Below, piece after piece: positions 7,734 through 15,184 of a stretch of 21,093 nucleotides of DNA. How positions within the stretch are numbered: position 1 is the stretch's first letter; every line of letters starts with the position of its first letter. The notes below the pieces were generated by a model, which ran no database searches, was not told the DNA's origin, and saw only the letters and a program-made list of their open reading frames with translations. The DNA is taken from NCBI GenBank assembly GCA_937996725.1, contig CALKUR010000150.1, positions 1-21,093 of the forward strand, in the 5' to 3' direction. The stretch is from an uncultured Dechloromonas sp. GTDB lineage: Bacteria > Pseudomonadota > Gammaproteobacteria > Burkholderiales > Rhodocyclaceae. The position numbers and the translations under genes were made by a program.

Positions 7734-8249
7734 ATGACCGACGCACTGAAGACCCTGAAATTCATGGCCTTTGACGTCGATGGCGTCCTCACGGACGGCA
7801 AGCTGACCTATCTACCGGACGGTAGCGAAACCAAGACCTTCTACACGCTCGATGGTGCCGGTATCCGCATGCTGCAAAAAGCGGGAATTACCGTCGGCTG
7901 GATTACGGGGCGCTCTTCCTCGGCTGTCGAACACCGCGCCAAGAATCTCGGCATCACGCATCTGGCGCAAGGCGTCAGCGATAAACACAAGGTGTTGGCC
8001 ACCTGGTTAGCGGAAGCTCAACTGGATTTTGGCGAAGCGGGATTTATGGGCGATGACCTCATCGATCTTGCTGTGATGAAAGCTTGTGCCTTTTCGGCTG
8101 CGCCGGCCAACGCTGTGGCCATCGTGCGTGAACACGCCGACCTCGTCACTGTGGAGCGTGGCGGCGATGGCGCAGTCCGCGCCGTATGCGAAGACATTCT
8201 GAAAGCCCAGAACAAACTGGATACCTTTCTCAATAGCGGCATCCACTAA
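7734..8249 (+). CDS. kdsC: 3-deoxy-D-manno-octulosonate 8-phosphate phosphatase
   Basis: HAD-family phosphatase that removes phosphate from KDO-8-P to give KDO. The 171-residue product is a small HAD core without a cap domain. Motif I DVDGVLTDG (14-22) carries the nucleophile and acid aspartates, ITGRSS (57-62) is motif II, the lysine lies in SDKHKV, and GFMGDDLIDL (103-112) is motif IV. Its ATG directly follows the kdsD TAA, and an AAGG eight bases before the ATG, inside kdsD, can serve as ribosome-binding site. It is followed after two bases by lptC. Confidence 0.96.
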   Translation: MTDALKTLKFMAFDVDGVLTDGKLTYLPDGSETKTFYTLDGAGIRMLQKAGITVGWITGRSSSAVEHRAKNLGITHLAQGVSDKHKVLATWLAEAQLDFGEAGFMGDDLIDLAVMKACAFSAAPANAVAIVREHADLVTVERGGDGAVRAVCEDILKAQNKLDTFLNSGIH

Positions 8250-8251
8250 CG

Positions 8252-8854
8252 ATGTCCTGGAAAGCCAGTCCGGTTGTTCAACCTGTCCTGCGGGATATTT
8301 TCACCGCCGCTTTCCCGATTGGTCTACTGACTGTACTCGCCGCGCTCTCTTACTGGCTAGGCGTAGTGGCAGCGGCAGACCCGGTCGATATCGGTGGTCG
8401 CTTCCGCCATGATCCGGATACGATCATTCGCCAGTTTGACGGCATCAGCTACGATGAGCGCGGCATGCGCAAAGCAGAGCTAATTGGTTTGGAGCTCCGA
8501 CATTTTCCTGACGATGAGAGCTCTGCCGTTCAAAAACCCTTCATGCGGCGATTTGCATCTGCTGGCGAACCCGCCACGGTAAACGCAGATCAGGCCGTCA
8601 TGAACAGCGATGGCTCAGAAGTCGATCTCACCGGCAACGTCAAAGCCTATCGCCCACCCCAGAACGGCAAAGCGGCCATCACGCTGACCGCACCGCACAT
8701 GCACGTACTGGTGGATGAAGAACGCGCCCGCACCCCGGGATTTGCAAAAATTCAACAGGGCAGTTCGTGGATCAGCGGCATCGGCTTTGACGCTGACAAC
8801 GTGACGCAAGTGTTCAATTTCCACAGCAACGTCACCGGTAGTTACAAACGCTAA
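8252..8854 (+). CDS. lptC: LPS export protein LptC
   Basis: Bitopic inner-membrane protein that takes LPS from the LptBFG transporter and passes it to periplasmic LptA. The 200-residue product has one membrane segment near residues 19-42 (FPIGLLTVLAALSYWLGVVAAA) and a periplasmic LptC/OstA-type beta domain. Typical stretches are GISYDERGMRKAEL, TVNADQAVMNSDGSEVDLTGNV and ITLTAPHMHVLVDEERARTP. The identification rests on this architecture and on its place between kdsC and lptA. Its TAA overlaps the lptA ATG by one base (TAATG), which implies coupled translation. Confidence 0.93.
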   Translation: MSWKASPVVQPVLRDIFTAAFPIGLLTVLAALSYWLGVVAAADPVDIGGRFRHDPDTIIRQFDGISYDERGMRKAELIGLELRHFPDDESSAVQKPFMRRFASAGEPATVNADQAVMNSDGSEVDLTGNVKAYRPPQNGKAAITLTAPHMHVLVDEERARTPGFAKIQQGSSWISGIGFDADNVTQVFNFHSNVTGSYKR

Positions 8855-9507
8855 TGACGCGCCCTCCATCCTTACGCCTGCTCTTGGCTGCGCTCGTCGC
8901 TTCGGTGTTCGCATTGCCGACGCTATCCTTGGCCGAGCGCAACGACAGCAGCAAACCGATGGACTTTAAATCGCAGCGCGCCCACATGGACGACCTGCAC
9001 AAAACCTATAACTACGTTGGCCAAGTGCGCATGAACCAAGGCACGCGACAGCTGACCGCCGAGAAAGTCGTCATCAAGCAAGACGCCGCCGGCTTCAGTA
9101 AAAGCGTCGCGACGGGATCTGCGCAAAAACTGGCATACGTGAAACAGCGCGAAAACGATGGTAAAGGTTGGATGGAAGGCTGGGGCGAGCGTATCGAGTA
9201 CGATGATCGCACCGACAAGATCTTCTTCTTTGACCAGGCCCGCATCAAGACGTCAACAGATGACGCCAAAGGCGAAGTCATCATTTACGACAACGTCACC
9301 GAGCGCTATCAGATCCTGGCCAAAGGACAACCTATCCCGGATCAATCCAAGGCATTGCCCGCACAACCCGGTATCGCGCCGCGCAAAGGGCCGGAACGCA
9401 AATTCTTCACGGCACCGAGCAGCGTACCGCTCCCGAGCGGCAATACCCCCGCTACCAGTACCGCCCCGGACGGCCGCGCCAAGGCCGTGATCACACCAGG
9501 TAAATAG
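8854..9507 (+). CDS. lptA: Periplasmic LPS transport protein LptA
   Basis: Forms the periplasmic bridge along which LPS moves from LptC to LptD. The 217-residue precursor has a signal peptide with a probable cut after SLA (residue 27). The LptA/OstA repeat region follows: NYVGQVRMNQGTRQLTAEKV, KLAYVKQRENDGKGWMEGWGERIEYDDRTDKI-type and GEVIIYDNVTERYQI. A Pro/Ser/Thr-rich tail of roughly 60 residues follows the beta domain. In many proteobacteria lptB and rpoN come next; here the following gene points the other way and its stop codon abuts the lptA stop with no bases between. Confidence 0.93.
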   Translation: MTRPPSLRLLLAALVASVFALPTLSLAERNDSSKPMDFKSQRAHMDDLHKTYNYVGQVRMNQGTRQLTAEKVVIKQDAAGFSKSVATGSAQKLAYVKQRENDGKGWMEGWGERIEYDDRTDKIFFFDQARIKTSTDDAKGEVIIYDNVTERYQILAKGQPIPDQSKALPAQPGIAPRKGPERKFFTAPSSVPLPSGNTPATSTAPDGRAKAVITPGK

Positions 9508-10290
9508 TTAGTCCGGGCGATAAGCCCAGGTCAACTGCCGGCGCTCGACCTCGGCAACGATCTCGGCCAACGCCTGTTCCACCCGATCGGCCGGCCCATT
9601 CACACCCAACTCCAGATGACGACGCACGCCATCCTCGGTCAGCGACGGCAACGAAAAAAGTTTGAGATCCGGATACTGGGCGACAATGCGCTCCATCAGA
9701 TCAAGCAGCGCACTTTCATACGCCTTATCACCCGTGAGCAGAATCGCCCGATCGATATCTGGTGACTTGCAGAAGTAAGCGCTGTAATAGGTGTCCAACA
9801 CCCATTCCAGCATCGGGTGCGCCATCTGCGGGAAGCCCGGCACAAAGTAATGCCGATGCATCATAAAGCCGGGAATCCGGTTAAAGGGGTTTGGGATAAT
9901 CTCGCATCCTCCGGGGAAGGTGCCGAGCAGCAGGCGTTGCGGCGTGATGTCATCGGCAAAGCGTGCACGAATTTCACGCTCGGCTTCCGGATGCAACACC
10001 AATGGCGCGCTGAAGGCCTCGGCAGCGGCTTGGCGCGTATGATCATCGGGCGTATTGCCGATACCGCCGAAAGAGAACACCACGTCACCTGCGGCTCGTG
10101 TCCGTGCAAAAACCTCGGCCAGCCGTGTACGATCGTCACCCAGATATTCCACCCAGGATAAGCGTAAACCACGTGCAGCCATCACGCCGGCCAACCAGCT
10201 GAAATGCTTATCCGTCCGTTTACCCGAAAGAATCTCGTCGCCGATGATGATGGCGCCAAAGGTTGGCGTCTCTTTTCTGGCATCGTTCAT
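9508..10290 (-). CDS. MoCF/CinA-N domain protein (molybdopterin-binding-like)
   Basis: A 260-residue protein with the MoaB/Mog-type fold also found at the N-terminus of CinA. It shows FGAIIIGDEILSGKRTDKH (11-29) and the loop FSFGGIGNTPDDHTRQAAAEAF (72-93), where the family usually has GG.GpT.DD.T. The C-terminal half has PGFPQMAHPMLEWVL and ends without the CinA deamidase domain. Annotation as competence/damage-inducible protein is by homology only; the substrate is unknown, and nothing here ties it to molybdenum cofactor. It is the last of three overlapping minus-strand genes after hrpA and the EI24-family gene, whose TGA overlaps this ATG (ATGA). Confidence 0.87.
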   Translation of the reverse strand: MNDARKETPTFGAIIIGDEILSGKRTDKHFSWLAGVMAARGLRLSWVEYLGDDRTRLAEVFARTRAAGDVVFSFGGIGNTPDDHTRQAAAEAFSAPLVLHPEAEREIRARFADDITPQRLLLGTFPGGCEIIPNPFNRIPGFMMHRHYFVPGFPQMAHPMLEWVLDTYYSAYFCKSPDIDRAILLTGDKAYESALLDLMERIVAQYPDLKLFSLPSLTEDGVRRHLELGVNGPADRVEQALAEIVAEVERRQLTWAYRPD

Positions 10291-11093
10291 CGTATCTGCT
10301 CCCGCGTGGACGTCATAATGACTTCGCCTTCGACAATTTCTCCCGCCCCATCGGACTGACCGCGTTGGAGACTGAGCGCTTCCAGTGCGGCCACGGCAAA
10401 CATTAACGCTGTAAACGAAGCAGCGAAGAAACCAACCACGGGAATGTGGGCCATCAGCGCCCCGACTGCGCCCAGCACCAGGAAGCTTCCCCGAAAACGC
10501 TGACGCACATCCTTGAGCTCGGCATCATTGGCATAATTGGTCAGCGCGTCAAAAGATAAGGTTCGGGCGTTAAACCAGGCCAGCCAGCCCACCGGCAATA
10601 CAAAGGCCAAGCCTGGCACCAGCCAAAGCGGCAGCGTCAGCAACCAACCGGCGAGATACACTAATGTCGACACAGCGCTCACCCAGGCCGATTGAAAGGC
10701 CCGGTCAGAACCATGACGCCGGAGCTGGGGATACGAGGTTCGCCCCAGCCAATCGGTCAATTGCGCCACAATCAATAGCCCGGACACCAGCGCTGCCAAG
10801 CCATAACTGATCGCAAACAACATCAACCAGGCAGCCACCCAAGCAAAGATATCCGCCACGCCGGTCCAACCGATGCTGACCAGCCAGGTTGCTGGCGCCA
10901 TGCTGAGAAACTGAGCTGACAAGGGTTGCAGCGCCATGAACAGCAGAATGATCAAGCTACCGACGGCCACAGCCACCGGTATGGCGAGCAACTTCCATAG
11001 CGCCGGGTTACGCACCGCCGCCAGACTACGCCAGAACACGCGCGTCACAAACATCAGATCCAAAATACCCTCTCTCTCATTAAAATCAGGCAT
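10287..11093 (-). CDS. EI24 domain (CysZ-like) membrane protein
   Basis: A 268-residue polytopic inner-membrane protein. Features include an amphipathic start FVTRVFWRSLAAVRNPALWKLL, a long hydrophobic helix (about 36-57), helices around 67-110 and 141-175, WLAWFNARTLSFDALTNYAND and a last hydrophobic block near 205-240. This is the EI24/CysZ pattern. CysZ imports sulfate, but no sulfur-assimilation gene is nearby, so sulfate transport should not be assumed. The ATG at 11093 overlaps the end of hrpA by 8 nt. An alternative in-frame ATG at 11054 begins MFVTRVFWRS and has GGAT close upstream and a purine-rich GAGAGAGAGGG further up; it would remove 13 residues. Confidence 0.82.
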   Translation of the reverse strand: MPDFNEREGILDLMFVTRVFWRSLAAVRNPALWKLLAIPVAVAVGSLIILLFMALQPLSAQFLSMAPATWLVSIGWTGVADIFAWVAAWLMLFAISYGLAALVSGLLIVAQLTDWLGRTSYPQLRRHGSDRAFQSAWVSAVSTLVYLAGWLLTLPLWLVPGLAFVLPVGWLAWFNARTLSFDALTNYANDAELKDVRQRFRGSFLVLGAVGALMAHIPVVGFFAASFTALMFAVAALEALSLQRGQSDGAGEIVEGEVIMTSTREQIR

Positions 11094-14000
11094 GGCTCAA
11101 TTGCTGCCAAACTTTCTCCAGCCGCTTCACGGATACCGGCAGCGGCGTCTTTAATTCCTGGGCGAACAGACTCACACGCAATTCCTCCAGCTGCCAACGG
11201 AACTGGTCGAGCCGCGCATCCTTCACCCCACTGCGCGCCAGTTCTTGCGCGCGCCGTTCATAAGACTGCCACAAACGCTGCCAATCGGCGAGCGCGGCGT
11301 CATCTCGGGCCAGCGCAGGAGCGCCACCGCTCTTCAGCCGGTCCAGACGCACCTGATGCGCCTTGAGATAACGCGGCAGATGTTGCAGATGGTCGCGATC
11401 AATGTCGCGCACAAAACGGGGCGTCATCAGCCGGTTCAGATGCGCCTCGATATCCGCCACCGCAGCAGGCCATGCCTTCGCAGTGAGCAAGCGCTTACGA
11501 ACCGTCGTCCAGTCGTCCAACACCGCCCGGACAAGACGGTTCAGTTCCTGCAACAGTAAGCCGAGGCGCTCCCGACCGCGGCGCGCGGCTTCTGAAAAAT
11601 CTGTTTCGTTACGCGGCCAATCCTGCGGACTCTCAGGAAGGCATGCTTGCTGCAAGGCCGCCCACAGCATCTGTTGCACGAGATCCGCCGCGTCACCGAG
11701 CGGCATGTAGCGCATACCGAGTTCGCTATCCTTGCGCAGCTGTTTCTCAAAACCCTTCCAGGGTTCGTGGAGTGCTAGCGCAAATAAGCGCAACAATCCT
11801 TGCCGATGCACGGATTGGGCCGCGTCTGGTGAATCGAATACCCGAATCGATACGGCTTCACCGTCATCCTGCAACGCCGGATAACCGAAGAGGGTCTGTC
11901 CATCGACCGTGAGTTCCATCATTTCGGGAAGCTCACCAAAGCTCCAGGTCGTCATGCCGGCCGTCTGAGCAGGTACAGGTGCTACGGTATCACCAGTAAC
12001 GACCGTTTGCGCCGTCCGGGTTTGCACCGCCTGTACAGCCGCTTGTGCCGATTCACTAAAGGCCTGCCGCGCCTCTTGCGCCCAACGAGCGCGCAATTCA
12101 CTCAGACTACGCGACTGGTCACACTGTCGACCATCCGCCTCGACCAGGCGAAAATTCATCCGCAGATGCGCTGGTAACGATTCCGGCGCAAAAGCATCCG
12201 GCGTCAGCGTCCATCCGCGCGCATTGAGTCCGCGCTCGAACAGAATATGGCGCATCAACGCAGCAACAAGCCCCGTTCGTGCGCGATCTTTTTTCTCCGA
12301 TTGCGCCGCGATAAACTCATCGACAAAAGTAGGCAGCGGCACCAGCTTGCTGCGATAACGTTGGGGTAACTGCCTCAGCAACTGTAACAGTTTGTCGCGC
12401 AACAGCCCCGGCACTAGCCATTCGCAAGCCTCCGGCGACAAACGATTTAAATAAGCCAAAGGCAACGTCAGCGTCACGCCATCGTCGGCAGCGCCCGGCG
12501 CAAAGTGATATGACAGATCAAATCGGGCCCCACCGAGCTCGATCTCCGACGGGAAATTATCCGTCGTCACCCCCCCGGCCTCATGACGCATCAGATCGTC
12601 CCGGTCCAGATACAACAGCTTCGGGGTTACCTTTTCGGCCTCGCGCCGCCACGCGTCGAAACCGGCGCCATTCACGATATCGGTAGGAATACGCGCGTCG
12701 TAGAAGGCCTCGATCAGTGCATCATCGACCAGCACATCCTGGCGGCGTTGTTTGTGCTCTAGCTGTTCGATATCGGCAATAAGCTTCTGGTTGTGCCGGT
12801 AAAACGGCCAGCGGTTCAACCAGGCCGGGTCGATCTCGCCGGCCACCAGACCTTCACGGATAAAAATCTCACGCGATGCGACCGGGTCCAACGGGCCGAA
12901 GTGAACACGACGCTTAGCCTGTAAGGTCAGGCCGTACAGGGTCGTCCGCTCAAAGGCGACGACCTGCATGGCCTTCTTTTCCCAGTGCGGTTCGCTGTAG
13001 CTCCGCCGGATCAAATGCGCGCCGATCTGTTCGATCCATTCCGGATTCACCCGCGCCACGCAACGGGCGAACAGGCGTGAGGTTTCGGCAAGCTCCGCCG
13101 CGACAATCCACTGCCCGGCCTTCTTTTGCAGATACGATCCCGGATGCACGACAAATCGAATGCCGCGCGCGCCCAGATAATCGCCCTTCTCTTCCGACTT
13201 GCAGCCGATATTGCCGAGCAACCCGGTCAACAAGGCACGATGGATCTGTTCGTAGGTGGCTGGCGTCGCATTGAACTTCCAGCCCAGTTCCGCGGCCAGC
13301 GTATGTAACTGGCCGTGAATATCGCGCCACTCGCGCAACCGCAAAATCGATAGAAAATTCTTCTGGCACAACTGCGTCAGCTTGCGCGAGGAATGATGTT
13401 TCAGTGCCTCCTCGTACCAGGCCCAAAGCTTGAGCCAGGCCGTAAACTCGGATTGCTCCTCCGGCCCGAACAGGATACGGCGATGCGCCTCCTCCGCCGT
13501 CTGTTGCTGCTCTGGCGGCCGTAGGCGCGGATCCTGCGCACCCAGCGCGCTGGCGATGATCGTCATCTCCGTCAGACAATGATTGTCGCGTGCCGCCAAC
13601 ACCATACGCCCCAGGCGCGGGTCGAGAGGCAACCGCGCCAGATCTCGCCCCAAACGCGTCAGCTGCTGTCGCTCATCCGAACTTGTAACGACGGCACCCA
13701 GCTCCTGCAACAGCAGTAGACCATCGCGAATCGCTTTGTCGGGTGGCGGCTCGATGAAGGGAAATTGCGTCACGTCACCCAGCTTCAGATCGAGCATACG
13801 CAGGATCACGTTGGCCAACGAGGATCGCAAAATCTCCGGATCGGTAAATTCGCTGCGCGCCTCGAAATCCTGCTCATCGTAGAGCCGGATACAAATGCCG
13901 TCAGCCACGCGACCACAACGGCCAGCACGCTGTCGCGCCGCCGCGCGGGAGATCTTTTCGATCTGCAACTGCTCGACCTTACTGCGATACGAATAGCGCT

Positions 14001-15099
14001 TAACACGGGCCAGCCCCGCGTCGACGACATAACGGATGCCCGGTACGGTCAACGAAGTTTCCGCCACGTTGGTGGCCAGCACGACACGGCGGCCACTGTG
14101 CCCGCGGAAAACCCGATCCTGTTCTTCGGCCGATAACCGCGAGTACAGCGGCAAAATTTCCGTATGTGGCGGGTGACTTTTGCGTAATACTTCGGCCGCG
14201 TCACGAATTTCACGCTCGCCGGGCAGAAATACCAGCACGTCGCCAGACCCACATCGAGCCAACTCATCGACGGCCTCGCTGATCGCCTCGTAGAGTCGAT
14301 CTTCATCGGCCTCTCGCTCCTCGCGCGTACTACGCTCGCGACGCTCGGATGCGCCGGGCTTGGCATTGGCGACGCTTTTGCTAAGACGGTCACGCGGATC
14401 TTCGATCGGTCGCCAGCGCACCTCAACCGGATAAAGGCGACCCGATACTTCAATCACGGGCGCCGGCTTGCCGTCGATGGCAAAGTGCTGTGCGAAGCGC
14501 TCGGCATCGATCGTCGCCGAGGTAATGATGACTTTGAGGTCCTGACGCTTCTGCAACAGGCGTTTCAAATAACCGAGCAGAAAATCGATATTCAGGCTGC
14601 GTTCATGTGCCTCGTCGATGATGATGGTGTCGTAGGCTTTGAGCAGTGGGTCGTGCTGTGACTCGGCCAGCAGAATGCCGTCCGTCATGAGCTTGATCAG
14701 GGAATCCGGAGCCGTGCGATCCTGGAAGCGCACCTTGACGCCCACGCCCTCACCGATGCGCGTGTCGAGTTCTTCGGCAACACGTCGGGCGACCGAGCGC
14801 GCCGCCAGACGACGTGGTTGCGTGTGGCCGATCAATCCCTGCACGCCCCGTCCGAGTTCCAGACAGATCTTAGGCAACTGGGTCGTTTTACCAGACCCCG
14901 TTTCCCCGCAAACGATCACCACCGGGTTGGCGGCAATCGCCGCCGCAATTTCTGCTTTACGCCCACTGACCGGCAGCGCTTCCGGAAAGTGGATCTTGCC
15001 GGCCATTTGCGCCAGACGTCGCTCGCGCGCCGCCACTCGGGCGCTGGCTTTTCCGGAGTCGGATTGTGGCTTGCCTTCTAGGGATGGCGCTGGCTTCAT
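11086..15099 (-). CDS. hrpA: ATP-dependent RNA helicase HrpA (DEAH box)
   Basis: DEAH-box RNA helicase; E. coli HrpA acts in mRNA processing and in resolving stalled or collided ribosomes. The 1337-residue product carries CGETGSGKTTQLPK (Walker A, 64-77), HTQPRRLAA (92-100), IDEAHERS (161-168), SAT (194-196), GEREIRD in the second RecA domain and QRAGRCGR (motif VI, 390-397). HA2 and OB-fold regions and the long C-terminal HrpA domain (about 750-1337) follow. Compared with E. coli HrpA it lacks about 60 N-terminal residues and has a charged insert of about 20-25 residues between the RecA domains (about 236-267). The start codon lies two bases from a perfect palindrome, and no Shine-Dalgarno sequence is present. 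Confidence 0.96.
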   Translation of the reverse strand: MKPAPSLEGKPQSDSGKASARVAARERRLAQMAGKIHFPEALPVSGRKAEIAAAIAANPVVIVCGETGSGKTTQLPKICLELGRGVQGLIGHTQPRRLAARSVARRVAEELDTRIGEGVGVKVRFQDRTAPDSLIKLMTDGILLAESQHDPLLKAYDTIIIDEAHERSLNIDFLLGYLKRLLQKRQDLKVIITSATIDAERFAQHFAIDGKPAPVIEVSGRLYPVEVRWRPIEDPRDRLSKSVANAKPGASERRERSTREEREADEDRLYEAISEAVDELARCGSGDVLVFLPGEREIRDAAEVLRKSHPPHTEILPLYSRLSAEEQDRVFRGHSGRRVVLATNVAETSLTVPGIRYVVDAGLARVKRYSYRSKVEQLQIEKISRAAARQRAGRCGRVADGICIRLYDEQDFEARSEFTDPEILRSSLANVILRMLDLKLGDVTQFPFIEPPPDKAIRDGLLLLQELGAVVTSSDERQQLTRLGRDLARLPLDPRLGRMVLAARDNHCLTEMTIIASALGAQDPRLRPPEQQQTAEEAHRRILFGPEEQSEFTAWLKLWAWYEEALKHHSSRKLTQLCQKNFLSILRLREWRDIHGQLHTLAAELGWKFNATPATYEQIHRALLTGLLGNIGCKSEEKGDYLGARGIRFVVHPGSYLQKKAGQWIVAAELAETSRLFARCVARVNPEWIEQIGAHLIRRSYSEPHWEKKAMQVVAFERTTLYGLTLQAKRRVHFGPLDPVASREIFIREGLVAGEIDPAWLNRWPFYRHNQKLIADIEQLEHKQRRQDVLVDDALIEAFYDARIPTDIVNGAGFDAWRREAEKVTPKLLYLDRDDLMRHEAGGVTTDNFPSEIELGGARFDLSYHFAPGAADDGVTLTLPLAYLNRLSPEACEWLVPGLLRDKLLQLLRQLPQRYRSKLVPLPTFVDEFIAAQSEKKDRARTGLVAALMRHILFERGLNARGWTLTPDAFAPESLPAHLRMNFRLVEADGRQCDQSRSLSELRARWAQEARQAFSESAQAAVQAVQTRTAQTVVTGDTVAPVPAQTAGMTTWSFGELPEMMELTVDGQTLFGYPALQDDGEAVSIRVFDSPDAAQSVHRQGLLRLFALALHEPWKGFEKQLRKDSELGMRYMPLGDAADLVQQMLWAALQQACLPESPQDWPRNETDFSEAARRGRERLGLLLQELNRLVRAVLDDWTTVRKRLLTAKAWPAAVADIEAHLNRLMTPRFVRDIDRDHLQHLPRYLKAHQVRLDRLKSGGAPALARDDAALADWQRLWQSYERRAQELARSGVKDARLDQFRWQLEELRVSLFAQELKTPLPVSVKRLEKVWQQLSHA

Positions 15100-15100
15100 A

Positions 15101-15117
15101 GCCGCTATTTTAGCGGC
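15101..15117. repeat. Perfect 7-bp inverted repeat with 3-nt loop next to the hrpA start
   Basis: GCCGCTA-TTT-TAGCGGC lies one base upstream of the hrpA ATG (15097-15099). On the hrpA strand it contains TAAAAT (15112-15107), 5 of 6 to a -10 box. It may be a promoter element, an operator, or an mRNA hairpin at the start codon. Confidence 0.8.
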
Positions 15118-15135
15118 CGCACGGACTTCTATCAG
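15107..15135 (-). promoter_or_regulatory. Candidate hrpA promoter giving a leaderless or nearly leaderless mRNA
   Basis: On the minus strand CTGATA (15135-15130; 4 of 6 to TTGACA) is followed after 17 bases by TAAAAT (15112-15107; 5 of 6 to TATAAT). A start site 6-8 bases on falls at the A of the ATG or one to two bases before it, which would explain why no Shine-Dalgarno sequence is seen. This is a pattern match only. Confidence 0.4.
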
Positions 15136-15184
15136 GTAAAATCGCGGTTTCGTTGATTTTTACTAACCGTCCGGTGATCCTATC

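Noticed and set aside
9505..9540. GGGC-GATAA-GCCC as a terminator between lptA and the MoCF gene
   Set aside because: Only four base pairs, no U tract, and it lies in coding sequence.
11950..11975. GCCGTCTGA-like sequence resembling a Neisseria DNA uptake sequence
   Set aside because: A single near-match in hrpA with no enrichment in the window, so it is likely chance.
12950..13579. A 209-residue minus-strand frame inside hrpA
   Set aside because: It is an alternative frame of intact, motif-bearing hrpA sequence; no frameshift is needed to explain the region.
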